DNA from: Neisseriaceae bacterium
Lineage (GTDB): Bacteria > Pseudomonadota > Gammaproteobacteria > Burkholderiales > Neisseriaceae
Assembly: GCA_017991555.1 (NCBI GenBank)
Contig: JAGOQM010000012.1
Coordinates: 1 to 64,000 of the forward strand
Direction of reading: 5' to 3'
DNA: 64,000 bases
Part shown: positions 1-9,459 of the stretch, one piece after another
Layout: each line of letters opens with the position of its first letter
Numbering within the stretch: position 1 is the first letter of the stretch
The notes under the pieces: generated by a model
Databases searched by the model: none
What the model saw: the letters and a program-made list of their open reading frames with translations, nothing else
What the model was told of the DNA's origin: nothing
Program-made: the position numbers and the translations under genes

Positions 1-187
1 CACGTGGCCGGCGGCAAAAACTCATATTTGAGCCTTCGGCCAAATACTCAAACAACTTTGCCTTAAAGCCCCGGCCCCGCACGAACCGCCTCGGCGGCTA
101 AAAGGGGAACGGTACTTCACCTAAGGGGATACACTGTCAGAAGGTCGGTAAAATTGAGACATGTATTCACCGAACACCAAACCATGG
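1..187 (+). repeat. Dispersed modular element, copy I (right half A only)
   Basis: The first 186 bases match 56345-56530 without gaps and with only about five differences. They are also the reverse complement of the inner two thirds of 14368-14540; the outer ~55 bases of that copy are diverged. It contains the conserved block with ggtacttcacctaa (about 110-124) and ends with caccaaaccatgg, the outer inverted-repeat end seen in the other copies. The rest of this copy must lie to the left of the window. No open frame in it is convincing. Confidence 0.85.
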
Positions 188-344
188 TTAAAATTAACCC
201 ATAAAAATCAACAATCTATTAAATCATTTAACAATTAGTTAAAACAAAAACAAATAATCATGGTCTATCCTTTAATACGTTTTCTATTTAAAGGGGCAGT
301 ATGGGCCAATCACCCATGCAGCTCCACCTTAAAAGGTACCCACT

Positions 345-839
345 ATGCTGACAAAAAAAACCACCTGGCTCACCCTCCCCCTATTGTCTCTCGCCCTTTA
401 TGGCTGCGCCCAACCTTCGGCACCCACCGTGGCGGCCACGCCGATCGAACCGGCCATTTTAGGTGACTATGTGAGCGATGGTTACGCCGAACGCGCTGCT
501 GGCTACGACTGGGTCGCCGTGAGCCTTAAAGAAGGCAAAGACCAACAGATTAAGGTGTCTGTACGCAGTCGCAACGACCGCAAAAAACCCACCTGTACCT
601 TTGATGGCTACGCCAAGAAAACCGGTGCCCAAACCTACACCACCACCGCCAACGGCCAGCCGGTGACCTTAACTGTCACCCCCACTCAGCTGACGATTGC
701 GGCTGACACCACAGAAGGCGCTGGCGCGCTGGCCTACTTCTGCTCAGGCGGCGCCACCCTAGCCGGTAGCTACGACAAGCTGCCCGGCAGCGTCGACCCA
801 AGCCAGCTAGACCCTAGCTTATTCAACCCTCGCAGTTAG
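345..839 (+). CDS. Predicted outer-membrane or periplasmic lipoprotein, unknown function
   Basis: A 164-residue protein with a type II signal peptide: a short lysine-rich start, a hydrophobic stretch and the lipobox LALYGC, so the mature protein would begin at Cys21 and be lipidated. The rest is polar and Thr/Ala-rich, with two further cysteines (in PTCTF and YFCSGG) that could form a disulfide. The start at 345 has an upstream aaaagg ribosome-binding site, and an AT-rich stretch at 188-340 probably holds the promoter. A strong terminator follows directly, so it is probably a single-gene unit. I do not recognise the family. Confidence 0.75.
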   Translation: MLTKKTTWLTLPLLSLALYGCAQPSAPTVAATPIEPAILGDYVSDGYAERAAGYDWVAVSLKEGKDQQIKVSVRSRNDRKKPTCTFDGYAKKTGAQTYTTTANGQPVTLTVTPTQLTIAADTTEGAGALAYFCSGGATLAGSYDKLPGSVDPSQLDPSLFNPRS

Positions 840-859
840 GCAATCAAGCCATAAAAAAA

Positions 860-885
860 GGACACCCGTTACGGTGTCCTTTTTT
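860..885 (+). terminator. Rho-independent terminator of the lipoprotein gene
   Basis: A perfect 7-bp stem (GGACACC 860-866, GGTGTCC 873-879) with a 6-base loop is followed by a run of T. An A-run precedes it, so it could work weakly on the other strand too. It lies 20 bases after the lipoprotein stop codon. Confidence 0.9.
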
Positions 886-1056
886 GTGGAAGCTGTGGCT
901 GAGAGGGTGTGTAGCGCGATTTTAGGGTGGCTAAAAAAATCATCAGACGGCGACAAAACCAAAGATGGCCATTTAAGCACCGTGGCCAGAGGGGTTCATC
1001 ATGATTCAGATTAGGCTTAGCCATCAAAAAACAAACTACTCATAAAAAACAAAGCA

Positions 1057-2481
1057 CTAACCAGAAACCGAGCAGTTTTTAAAAGCCTGCAATGCTCGCT
1101 CACGGCTGGCTTTAAGGTCAACCATTGGTGCCGGATAAACAGCGCTTAGTGCATCCTGCTCACCCACGCCAAAATGAATACGGCGGCGGTCTAGGCCCGC
1201 TAGCTCTGGCAGCCAATGCTTGATAAAGGCCCCATCGGGGTCAAAGCGCTGTGACTGAGTCATTGGGTTAAAAATGCGAAAATACGGCACCGCATCGGTG
1301 CCAGTAGACGCACACCACTGCCAGCCACCGTTGTTGGCGGCCAAGTCACCATCAATTAAGTGGCGCATGAACCAAGACTCACCCAAACGCCAATCGATGA
1401 GCAAGTTTTTACTCAAGAACATCGCGCACACCATGCGCAAGCGGTTGTGCATCCAGCCCGTGTGTTGCAACTGGCGCATCGCCGCGTCAATTAAGGGGAT
1501 GCCGGTACGGCCTTGCTGCCATTTGGCTAAATCATCGGGCGCCTGCCGCCAAGGCAGGGATTGAGTATGTGCCTTAAACGGCTGCCCCATCGACAGGCGT
1601 GGATGGGCGGCCAAAATATGCTGGTAAAACTCGCGCCACAGCAACTCATTAACCCAAGTTTGAACCCCTACCGAACCGCCGCCCAAACGGCCTTCGTTTT
1701 CGGCCAAGGCGCGCCACAGACACTGCCGTACCGACAGCACCCCCGCGGCCAAATACGGTGACAGCTGGCTGGTGCCCGGCAAGCTGGGGATGTCCCGGGC
1801 TTGCGCATAATCATGAATCGCCGCCCCCACAAACGCATTCAAACGCGCCTGCGCTGCCGCTTCCCCCGCTGGCCACAAACGCTGTAGCGCCACTGGTGGC
1901 TGGGCCAAGCCCGCAAAACCAAGCGCGACCTCATCACCCGCTAAAGCCAGCGGCGGCTGCGGCGATGGCACCGGTAAAACCGGCGGCGGCTGATCGGCCA
2001 GACGCTGTAGCGCCACCCGCTTAAAAGCGGTAAAAACCTTAAACGGCGCCCCACTCTGATTCAACACGCTGCCGGGCAGCAACAGCCCCTTATCCTGTTG
2101 GAGCAGACACTGAACGCCCTGCTTGGCCAAGGCGGCATTCACCGCTTGGTCCCGCCGCTGCTCATTCAGCCCATATTCTTGCTGGTAATGCAGTTGGCCC
2201 ACCTGGTGTTGGCGACAAAAGTCAGCCAGTTGCGGCCCTAAATCCTGCCACTTGGCCACCTGCAAAATCCGCAGCGGCACGTTTAACTCAGTCAAGCTGA
2301 CCTGAAGGGCCATCAGCTGACGCCGCCAAAAATCAACCTTACAGTCAGCGTCCTGATGCGCCTGCCATTGCTTTGGGCTCACCACGTATAAGGCCAAGGT
2401 TGGCCCTGCGGCCATCGCCGCGGTCAGCGCCGCGTGATCGGTGACCCTTAGATCGGTACGAAACCACACACATTGTTGCAT
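1057..2481 (-). CDS. phrB: Class I CPD deoxyribodipyrimidine photolyase
   Basis: A 474-residue flavoprotein that splits cyclobutane pyrimidine dimers in DNA using blue or near-UV light. The N-terminus VWFRTDLRVTDHAAL is the usual start of the Rossmann-like antenna domain. The C-terminal FAD domain shows WVNELLWREFYQHI, TGWMHNRLRMV, GGWQWCASTGTDA and YFRIFNPMTQS, all hallmark photolyase blocks around flavin and substrate. Length matches E. coli PhrB (472). An in-frame TTG precedes the ATG at 2481; the ATG is preferred because GAGGAG lies a suitable distance upstream. It is divergent from the SemiSWEET gene, and no clear terminator is seen at its 3' end. Confidence 0.96.
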   Translation of the reverse strand: MQQCVWFRTDLRVTDHAALTAAMAAGPTLALYVVSPKQWQAHQDADCKVDFWRRQLMALQVSLTELNVPLRILQVAKWQDLGPQLADFCRQHQVGQLHYQQEYGLNEQRRDQAVNAALAKQGVQCLLQQDKGLLLPGSVLNQSGAPFKVFTAFKRVALQRLADQPPPVLPVPSPQPPLALAGDEVALGFAGLAQPPVALQRLWPAGEAAAQARLNAFVGAAIHDYAQARDIPSLPGTSQLSPYLAAGVLSVRQCLWRALAENEGRLGGGSVGVQTWVNELLWREFYQHILAAHPRLSMGQPFKAHTQSLPWRQAPDDLAKWQQGRTGIPLIDAAMRQLQHTGWMHNRLRMVCAMFLSKNLLIDWRLGESWFMRHLIDGDLAANNGGWQWCASTGTDAVPYFRIFNPMTQSQRFDPDGAFIKHWLPELAGLDRRRIHFGVGEQDALSAVYPAPMVDLKASRERALQAFKNCSVSG

Positions 2482-2602
2482 CAAACCTGCTCCTCGCTAG
2501 CCTGCCCATCGGATGTCAGCACGCTTTGTCATTTACATATATCATATTATAAAATCAGAATCATGCTGATACTGAATTTTACGCCAAGGCACAGGAGCCG
2601 TC

Positions 2603-2860
2603 ATGACAGAAAAAACCATTCAAATCATTGGCTGGGTGGCAACATTCACCGCCGTCCTCATGTATGTGTCTTACCTACCGCAAATCATGGACAACTTGGC
2701 CGGCAATAAAGGTAACCCTGTCCAACCCCTCTGCGCCGCCATTAACTGTACCTTGTGGGTGGGCTATGGCTTTTTAAAGCAACAAAAAGACTGGCCCATC
2801 ATGATTGCCAATCTGCCTGGCGTCGCTTTAGGCAGCCTTGCCTTTGTGACGGCGCTGTGA
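2603..2860 (+). CDS. SemiSWEET-family sugar transporter
   Basis: An 85-residue protein with three predicted membrane helices. It carries the PQ-loop motif (YLPQIMDNLAGNKGNPVQP) in helix 1 and the asparagine-containing helices CAAINCTLWVGYG and IANLPGVALG typical of bacterial SemiSWEETs. In this family two copies dimerise to form a facilitator for small sugars. The start at 2603 has a good aggag ribosome-binding site six bases upstream. It lies divergent from phrB. The neighbourhood gives no clue to substrate. Confidence 0.9.
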   Translation: MTEKTIQIIGWVATFTAVLMYVSYLPQIMDNLAGNKGNPVQPLCAAINCTLWVGYGFLKQQKDWPIMIANLPGVALGSLAFVTAL

Positions 2861-3049
2861 AAGAAAACCCGTTGGGGGTGGCGTGGACGATGGCCGACGC
2901 CACCTTGGCTTGGGCGTTACTTAAGTAGTGGATCGGCGGGGATATAGGGTGGCGCGGGAATGAAGGCATGCTTTGAAAGGGATGGGCACGCGGGGGCCCA
3001 TCCATCGTGTCGGCCTGACGTCAACGGCTAGGCCGTAGGCCGAGCTTGA

Positions 3050-4198
3050 TTAGGGTGCAAACAGCAACAGGCCAAACACCACGAACAGGCTGAGGTGAAT
3101 CAGGCCCAGAACTGCGTGGGTGCGTTGGCCAGAAAAACTCAGCATGCTCAGCCCGATGGTCAACACCAACAGCACCGTTTCGGTGTCGCTTAGGCCCATG
3201 TGTAACGGTTTGCCCAACGCCCAAGCCAACACCAGCACGGTCGGAATCGTTAAGCCCACCGTCGACACAAAGGCGCCCAAGCACAGGTTAACCGCCCGCG
3301 TCATGTCGTCCGCTAAGGCCGCCTTCACCGCGGTAATCGACTCTGGGGTAAACACAATAATGGCAATCAACACGCCGCTTAACGCAATCGGTGCACCGGT
3401 GGCGCTGATGCCAAAATCAATCACAATGGCCAGATGATGTGCCAACAGCACGATCGGCAATACGGTCAACACCAACACCACCGAACGGCCAACAATCAGG
3501 CCGCGGCCAATGGCCACCTTTGCCGGTTCAGCCGCACCCGCTGCTGGCGCGCCCAAACCCACAGGCGCTTGATACAGGCCTTTATAGCGCCCAATTTGGC
3601 CCCATAAAAACGCCGCGTATAGCCCTAAGGTTAAGGCCGCCACCACCAGCGCCTGCAGCGGGCTAAACTCGCCCTGCCCGCTGGTAAAGTTGGGCAACAC
3701 CATCGACACGCCGGTCAGCAACACAATCATGGCCAAATAGCTTTGTGCCCCTTGAGCATTGTAGACTTGTTGCGTGTAACGACGCCCACCCAACCATAGG
3801 CCCAAGCCCATGACCAGGTTCATGATGATCATCATCACCGAAAAAATGGCGTCTTTGCCAATGGTGGGCGTCTCCCCCGGCCCGATTAAGACGGTGGCGA
3901 TCAAAATCACCTCGATCAACACAATCGACAGGGTCAAAATCAGGGTGCCATAAGGCTCACCTAAAGCTTCGGCCAAATGATCCGCTTCATTAACCACCCC
4001 AAAAGAGGCAAAAATAATGCTGCCAAATAGGGCGATGAAGGCCAAGCTAGCCGCCATTGCGCTCATCGGTTGCGCCAGCCACACGTCGGCATACAGCGCA
4101 AACAGCGCCACCATGCCCCAGCCCACCAGTAGGCGTAAGCCGGTCATTGGGGGACACAGTTGTGAGAACAGAGTTTGATTGGTTTTAATTTGAGTCAT
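3050..4198 (-). CDS. chaA: ChaA-type Ca2+(Na+/K+)/H+ antiporter
   Basis: A 382-residue inner-membrane protein of the CaCA superfamily that exchanges cytoplasmic Ca2+ or Na+/K+ for protons. About eleven hydrophobic segments are visible. The two inverted alpha repeats are marked by acidic motifs, SFGVVNEADHLAEALGEPYG in the first half and IVFTPESITAVKAA in the second. Length agrees with E. coli ChaA (366). The reading frame is open to 4270, but the methionine at 4198 fits the family start and follows a purine-rich ggaaaa; the extra 24 residues upstream look non-coding. Confidence 0.9.
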   Translation of the reverse strand: MTQIKTNQTLFSQLCPPMTGLRLLVGWGMVALFALYADVWLAQPMSAMAASLAFIALFGSIIFASFGVVNEADHLAEALGEPYGTLILTLSIVLIEVILIATVLIGPGETPTIGKDAIFSVMMIIMNLVMGLGLWLGGRRYTQQVYNAQGAQSYLAMIVLLTGVSMVLPNFTSGQGEFSPLQALVVAALTLGLYAAFLWGQIGRYKGLYQAPVGLGAPAAGAAEPAKVAIGRGLIVGRSVVLVLTVLPIVLLAHHLAIVIDFGISATGAPIALSGVLIAIIVFTPESITAVKAALADDMTRAVNLCLGAFVSTVGLTIPTVLVLAWALGKPLHMGLSDTETVLLVLTIGLSMLSFSGQRTHAVLGLIHLSLFVVFGLLLFAP

Positions 4199-4339
4199 GG
4201 GCGTTTTCCAAAAGTCGGGTCGTCCCAATAGGCCACGTTCGGGCCAGTCGTCTGGCCCTATTGCCCGCATTACAATGCAGCAACCGTTATAAAGATCAAT
4301 AAGGCTTGATTATAGCAAAACTTTCGCCAAGGCCAAACC

Positions 4340-5200
4340 TTAACGCACCACCCTCAAACGCCCAATGATGTCTTCTTTGAGCAGCTGCACCAAAGGTGCA
4401 CTGAGGCTTTGAGGGCTCTCAATCACCGCCACGCTGAGGGTCGGCAACTGTGGTAGCTGATGCTTATTTAACACCAAAAAACCCGGGGGCACGCTGCATT
4501 GGGTGACCACCGCAATCGCCATGCCGCTTTTGACCGCCGCCAGCTGACCCGCAATATAAGGACTGCTGTAGACGATGCGATACCCGCCTTCAAGGCTGGC
4601 CAAACTCTGAATGATGTTTTTGCGCGCCTGGCTGCCAAACTCATACATAGCCACCGGCAACGGCCGCTTTTGCCACACCGGATAAGCCTCAGAACCTAGC
4701 CACAGCAAAGGCTCATTGAATAAAAAAGTGCCTTGCTGCGGGCCATCGCGGCTAATAATGGCCAAATCCAACTCGTTCGCCTCGACTTTGGGAATCAACG
4801 CTGACGACGGCTCACAAATCAACGACAGCTCGATGGCAGGGTATTTTTCGGTAAACAGGCTCAAAACCTGCGGTAGGTATTCGGGCGCATAGTCATCCGG
4901 AATCCCCAGGCTGATTTTACCCGCCACGCTCGACCCCACTAGGGTTTGCAATGCCTCGGCGTGGGTGGCCATAATCGTTTGTGCAAAGCCCAACAGCTCG
5001 TGCCCAACCGGGGTCAGGCTCAGGCGACGGCCTTCCCTAAAGAACACCTGCCGTTGCAACACGGTTTCAATGTTTTTAATGTGCATGCTGATCGCCGACT
5101 GCGACCGAAACAACACCTTCGCGGCATCCGTCATCGAACCGCTTTGGGTGACCGCGACAAAGCTGCGCAACCAGGCCATTTCTAAATCGGGTAACGCCAC
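4340..5200 (-). CDS. LysR-family transcriptional regulator, divergent from a DMT exporter
   Basis: A 286-residue LysR regulator. An N-terminal winged helix-turn-helix (residues about 8-65, containing TDAAKVLFRSQSAISMHIKN) is followed by a periplasmic-binding-like effector domain. The start is a GTG at 5200 with a strong AAGGAGG just upstream; the overlapping ATG at 5203 runs into a stop within six codons. It is divergent from the EamA-type exporter, and an inverted repeat with a TATTCG half-site lies between them, so it probably controls itself and the exporter. The effector is unknown. Confidence 0.92.
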   Translation of the reverse strand: MALPDLEMAWLRSFVAVTQSGSMTDAAKVLFRSQSAISMHIKNIETVLQRQVFFREGRRLSLTPVGHELLGFAQTIMATHAEALQTLVGSSVAGKISLGIPDDYAPEYLPQVLSLFTEKYPAIELSLICEPSSALIPKVEANELDLAIISRDGPQQGTFLFNEPLLWLGSEAYPVWQKRPLPVAMYEFGSQARKNIIQSLASLEGGYRIVYSSPYIAGQLAAVKSGMAIAVVTQCSVPPGFLVLNKHQLPQLPTLSVAVIESPQSLSAPLVQLLKEDIIGRLRVVR

Positions 5201-5210
5201 ATGGCCTCCT

Positions 5211-5227
5211 TATTCGAAAATCGAATA
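5211..5227. promoter_or_regulatory. Candidate LysR operator between regulator and DMT gene
   Basis: A perfect inverted repeat, TATTCG-5-CGAATA, lies ten bases upstream of the LysR start. A further TATTCG half-site lies at 5242-5247, toward the exporter. LysR proteins usually bind such dyads in the divergent promoter region. Assignment is inferred from position and symmetry. Confidence 0.55.
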
Positions 5228-5312
5228 GATAATGTCCGTATTATTCGTTTTGATAAAACAAATTCATCATATAGACTTTCCCCATGCCCCACAACCGAAT
5301 AGAGCCCACGCC

Positions 5313-6209
5313 ATGACACCCTTACGCTATCAGCTTGCCTTACAAACCTGCGCCATTTTATATGGCGCCACCGCCATCATTGGCCATCAGCTAAGCGGCA
5401 GCGTGGTCACCACCGTGTTGGTGCGGGGCCTATTTGCTTTCCTCACCTTAAGCCTCGTGTTGCTGATCAGCCGTAAACACGCGCTCAAGCCCGTCAGCGC
5501 AGCCAACGTGGCCAAGCTGATGGTGTCGGGCATACTGCTGGCCGTGCATTGGCTGTGCTTTTTTGTCAGCGTCAACAAGGGTGGCATTGCCATCAGCACC
5601 CTTAGCTTTGCCAGTTTTCCGGCCTTTGTGCTGCTGTTCGACACCCTCTTCTTTAAAGAAAGGCTCACCACCACAGACGTGCTGGTGATTGCCCTGATTG
5701 CGCTGGGCCTGCTGCTGGTCACGCCGGCGTTCAGCCTATCGCACGACACCACAGTGGGTCTCTTATGGGGCATGGCTTCTGGCATGGCTTACAGCCTAGT
5801 GGTCTTATACAACCGCCACAACCAAACCCAGCTTGGCGCCGTCCAGGCTTCTTGGATTCAATTTTTAGGCATCAGCATCGCGCTATTGCCCTTTGGGGCG
5901 GCCAACCTAGGCAGCTATGCCATTAATGAGTGGTGGCTGCTGGCATTTTTAGGCGTTGCCTGTACGGCGCTGGCCTTTACCCTGTTCGTCTACAGCCTCC
6001 AAGGCGTGCCCGCCAAAACCGCGTCGGTGGTCATTGCCTTAGAGCCAGTGTACGCGATCATCATGGCGTGGTTCTTTTTTGCACAGGTACCCACCAGCAA
6101 AATGGTCTTAGGCGGTCTGGTGATTCTGGCGGCCGTGATGCTGTCTTTGCGCAGCGTGCCGCCCAAACCCCTGACCAATCCTGTCAAAGCCGATTCGGTC
6201 GGTGGCTAA
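5313..6209 (+). CDS. EamA/DMT-family transporter (metabolite exporter)
   Basis: A 298-residue membrane protein with about ten hydrophobic helices arranged as two EamA repeats. Each repeat ends in a family signature, FASFPAFVLLFDTLFFKERL in the first and VIALEPVYAIIMAWFFFAQ in the second. DMT proteins of this size export amino acids or other small metabolites. The frame is open from 5232, but the methionine at 5313 begins the first helix and is the likely start; the upstream 27 residues overlap the regulatory region. Its divergent LysR neighbour probably regulates it. Confidence 0.88.
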   Translation: MTPLRYQLALQTCAILYGATAIIGHQLSGSVVTTVLVRGLFAFLTLSLVLLISRKHALKPVSAANVAKLMVSGILLAVHWLCFFVSVNKGGIAISTLSFASFPAFVLLFDTLFFKERLTTTDVLVIALIALGLLLVTPAFSLSHDTTVGLLWGMASGMAYSLVVLYNRHNQTQLGAVQASWIQFLGISIALLPFGAANLGSYAINEWWLLAFLGVACTALAFTLFVYSLQGVPAKTASVVIALEPVYAIIMAWFFFAQVPTSKMVLGGLVILAAVMLSLRSVPPKPLTNPVKADSVGG

Positions 6210-6260
6210 GGCCAAACCGAGTGGCGTGGTCAGCAAACACGATAGACCAAATCTACGGCC

Positions 6261-6308
6261 AAAAAAAAACCCTGCCGGGGCGCTGAATCATGCAGCAGCC
6301 CGACAGGG
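6261..6308 (-). terminator. Terminator of putP
   Basis: On the minus strand a long imperfect stem (CCCTG.CGGG..CAGC pairing across 6270-6308) is followed by nine T residues (6261-6269). It lies 17 bases after the putP stop codon and may also stop transcription from the DMT gene. Confidence 0.8.
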
Positions 6309-6324
6309 ATAAGGGATTTTTGAC

Positions 6325-7824
6325 TTACTTCAATGCGTCTTTGTAGGCTTGGTCGGCTTCGTCGAAGCGGTCCAACACAGACTGTTTCGGACGACCCAAC
6401 AAAGACACCACCACGATGGTCAGGAAACAGCCAATGAAGCCGGGCACAATTTCATACACCACACCGCCTAAAATAGGCTTCCAGATCACCACCAGTACCG
6501 CGCCCACGATCATGCCCAACATGGCACCAAGGCTGGTCGTGCGCTTCCAGAATACCGATAAAATCACCACCGGGCCAAAGGCGGCACCAAAACCCGCCCA
6601 AGCATAAGACACCAGGCCCAACACTTTACTGTTCGGGTCTTGCGCAATCCAAATGGCAATCAAGGCCACGGCCAACACCATCAAGCGGCCAATCCACACC
6701 AATTCTTTTTGGCTGGCATTATGGCGTAAAAAGCCTTTGTAAAAGTCTTCGGTTAAGGCGCTAGAACACACCAATAGCTGGCAGCTTAAGGTGCTCATCA
6801 CGGCCGCCAAAATGGCAGACAGTAAAATGCCGGCAATCCAAGGGTTAAATAAAATTTGGACCAACTCAATGAAGATGCGCTCGTTTTCCTTATTCACGCC
6901 CGCCGCCAACTCTGGGTGGGTTTGGAAGTAAGCAATGCCCAAGTAGCCAATCACCACCGCACCCAACAAGCAGAAGAACATCCAAACGGTGGCCATACGG
7001 CGTGCGTTGCGTAAAGACTTCACGTCTTTTGAAGCCATAAAACGCGCCAAAATGTGGGGTTGACCAAAGTAGCCTAAGCCCCATGCCGCTGCGCTGACAA
7101 TGGCGATGATGCTGCCGCTACCAAAAATATTGGTGTATTCCTTGCCTGCTGCCTCACCCGCTGCGGCGATCACTAGGTTGGCTTCTTGCCAACCACCCAC
7201 GCCGATCAACACAAACACGGGGGTTAAAATGAGGGCAAACACCATCAACGTCGCCTGGAGCGTGTCGGTCCAGCTCACCGCCAAGAAGCCCCCAATAAAG
7301 GTATAGGCAATGGTGGCCACCGCACCTAACCATAGGGCCGAGGTGTAGTTCATGTCGAACAGGCTTTCGAATAAACGCGCACCCGCCACCACGCCTGAGG
7401 CGCAATAGATGGTGAAGAAAAACAAAATGATCGCCGCAGAAATAATTTTGATTAACTTGGTGCTTTCACCAAAACGGCCATAAAAATAGTCCGGTAAGGT
7501 TAAGGCATTACGGTTAAATTCGGTGTGAACGCGTAGGCGGCCTGAAACAAACAGCCAGTTTAAATACGCCCCCACCAACAGGCCAATGGCAATCCAGCTT
7601 TCGTATAGGCCAGAAATATAAATCGCGCCGGGCAAACCCATCAGCAACCAGCCCGACATGTCGGAAGCGCCGGCGGACATGGCCGTCACAAAACTGCCCA
7701 AGCTGCGGCCACCTAAGATGTAATCTGAAAAATTTCGGGTATAACGATAAGCAACAAACCCAATGGCCAATACCCCGATCAGGTAAATGGCAAACGTAAT
7801 CGTCGTGGGATTCACGTAATCCAT
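6325..7824 (-). CDS. putP: Sodium/proline symporter
   Basis: A 499-residue sodium:solute symporter (SSS family) that imports proline with Na+. About thirteen helices are visible. It has the family blocks DYILGGRSLGSFVTAMSAGA and SDMSGWLLMGLPGAIY near the N-terminus, which hold Na+ and substrate residues, and AYTFIGGFLAVSWTD further on. Length matches E. coli PutP (502). The start has GAGGAG upstream, and a TATAAT box on the minus strand at 7872-7877 is a plausible -10 element without a clear -35. It is a single gene ending in a strong terminator. No putA is in the window. Confidence 0.95.
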   Translation of the reverse strand: MDYVNPTTITFAIYLIGVLAIGFVAYRYTRNFSDYILGGRSLGSFVTAMSAGASDMSGWLLMGLPGAIYISGLYESWIAIGLLVGAYLNWLFVSGRLRVHTEFNRNALTLPDYFYGRFGESTKLIKIISAAIILFFFTIYCASGVVAGARLFESLFDMNYTSALWLGAVATIAYTFIGGFLAVSWTDTLQATLMVFALILTPVFVLIGVGGWQEANLVIAAAGEAAGKEYTNIFGSGSIIAIVSAAAWGLGYFGQPHILARFMASKDVKSLRNARRMATVWMFFCLLGAVVIGYLGIAYFQTHPELAAGVNKENERIFIELVQILFNPWIAGILLSAILAAVMSTLSCQLLVCSSALTEDFYKGFLRHNASQKELVWIGRLMVLAVALIAIWIAQDPNSKVLGLVSYAWAGFGAAFGPVVILSVFWKRTTSLGAMLGMIVGAVLVVIWKPILGGVVYEIVPGFIGCFLTIVVVSLLGRPKQSVLDRFDEADQAYKDALK

Positions 7825-8030
7825 AACATCTCCTCATGCTTCATCATTTAGTTAAAAAACATATTTTTATTATTATATTCAATAGTACTTACGGAGTTTT
7901 AAAAGAACGTCATTAAGCCGTTGCCAAGCAGCAAAATGCCAAAGCCGTTTTTTAAGACTCAGCCATCATAGCAACCTTTACGGCTAGACTCCACTTTTTT
8001 TATGCCTCGCAAAATCAAAAAATAAAACCA

Positions 8031-8068
8031 AATAAAAAAATAGCCATCTAATCAAATAGATGGCTATT
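8031..8068 (-). terminator. Terminator of mtr
   Basis: On the minus strand a perfect 12-bp stem (AATAGCCATCTA 8039-8050 pairing with 8057-8068) and a 6-base loop is followed by T-rich sequence. It lies about 70 bases past the mtr stop. The remainder of 7825-8135 is AT-rich and holds the putP promoter. Confidence 0.88.
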
Positions 8069-8135
8069 CTCAAAAAACCACATCCAAACTTTAACTCATG
8101 AAGTGAGCGCCCAGCCCAACTTATGTCAATCGAGT

Positions 8136-9413
8136 TCAACCTGTAAACGTCGGCAACACACCCAGCTGACTCAGCAGCTGCGCCAAAATATTAATCACCG
8201 CAAACAGCAGTACAAAACCAATCATAAACCGACCGCCAAATGCCCTAAAGGGGGCATTCGGAAAGCGTTTGCGGCTTTCATTCACCAACAACGCCGGCAC
8301 AATGCCGGTCCAAACGGTGGCGCCTAAGCCCACGTAGCCGATCACTTTGACAAATCCAGTAGGAAACAGCAGGCAGGCCACCAGCGGCGGCAAAAACGTC
8401 AGCAAGGCGGTTTTAAAACGGCCCGAACGACTGTTGCTGAACTTACACAGGTCGGCCAAGTAGTCGAACAGGCCTAAGGTCACGCCCAAAAACGAGCTGG
8501 CGATCGCCATGTAAGCAAAATAGTTGAGGGTTAAACCCAGACCATCGGTACTGATGTAAGACGACAGCGCAGTCAGCAGCGCACTCACGTCGCCGCCGGC
8601 GGCGATCACGGGCGCAAACTCTGCGCGGGGTAAATTGCCCTGTACCGCGAACTGCCACAAAATATAGATCACCAACGCGATCAGCGTGCCCAGCAGCAGG
8701 CTACGCGCCACCTGCTTGCCGTCTTTTTGGTAGTACTTTACAAGGCTCGGCACGTTGCCATGGTAGCCGAACGACGCCAGACAAACCGGCAGCGCCCCCC
8801 ACACATAGATCCAATAGCGCTGCCCTTCTGGCGCAATGGTGTTCAACAACACCTCACGACTGGCCGTGTCCATCATGCCCCCCACGGATAAGAAAAAGGT
8901 GATCACCATGCCGCCGATCAGGATGGTCGAAAAGCGATCGACCACGCGCGTTGACAGCCACACGCAAAACGCCACCACCAGCGCAAAAGCCACCGCCCCT
9001 ACTTCACGACTAAGGCTTAGAGACTCCGCCCCTAATAGCCCCCCAATTTTTTGTAACGAGGCCTGCGTTAGCCCTCCGCCAACAAAAATATAAGCATAGG
9101 TCAAAATATACAGCACGAACGCCACCGCCACACCGGTGATGACGTTCCACTTTTGCCCTAATAAATCCTTCACCACGGTGTCAAAGCTGGCCCCTAGCGG
9201 ATAGTTTAGGTTGGCCTCTAAAATCATCAGACCAGAGGCATACATGCAAAACCAGGTATACAGCAACACCACCATCGACCCCATAAACCACACACCGGAA
9301 GTCGCCGTAGGGTTCGCAAACATACCGGCACCCACGGCGGTTCCGGCAATAATCATTGCGCCGCCCAGCAGCGACGGCATTTTTGGGCTGGCGCCCACGG
9401 TGGGTTCACTCAT
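8136..9413 (-). CDS. mtr: Tryptophan-specific permease (HAAAP family)
   Basis: A 425-residue aromatic amino-acid:H+ symporter with eleven predicted helices. The N-terminal region SLLGGAMIIAGTAVGAGMF and the block LMILEANLNYPLGASFDT, then VLYILTYAYI and CLASFGYHGNVPSLVKYY, follow E. coli Mtr closely from end to end. Tryptophan is therefore the likely substrate; TnaB or TyrP specificity cannot be excluded from sequence alone. The start follows CAGGAT. A 26-codon membrane-peptide ORF lies 46 bases upstream in the same orientation and is probably co-transcribed. A strong terminator follows. Confidence 0.92.
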   Translation of the reverse strand: MSEPTVGASPKMPSLLGGAMIIAGTAVGAGMFANPTATSGVWFMGSMVVLLYTWFCMYASGLMILEANLNYPLGASFDTVVKDLLGQKWNVITGVAVAFVLYILTYAYIFVGGGLTQASLQKIGGLLGAESLSLSREVGAVAFALVVAFCVWLSTRVVDRFSTILIGGMVITFFLSVGGMMDTASREVLLNTIAPEGQRYWIYVWGALPVCLASFGYHGNVPSLVKYYQKDGKQVARSLLLGTLIALVIYILWQFAVQGNLPRAEFAPVIAAGGDVSALLTALSSYISTDGLGLTLNYFAYMAIASSFLGVTLGLFDYLADLCKFSNSRSGRFKTALLTFLPPLVACLLFPTGFVKVIGYVGLGATVWTGIVPALLVNESRKRFPNAPFRAFGGRFMIGFVLLFAVINILAQLLSQLGVLPTFTG

Positions 9414-9459
9414 GAATCATCCTGAATCAGTCTGACAACGCGCCCCTAGAATGAACGCG

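Noticed and set aside
260..466. 68-residue frame overlapping the start of the first lipoprotein gene
   Set aside because: It overlaps a better gene in another frame with a lipobox and ribosome-binding site, and its protein has no coherent features.
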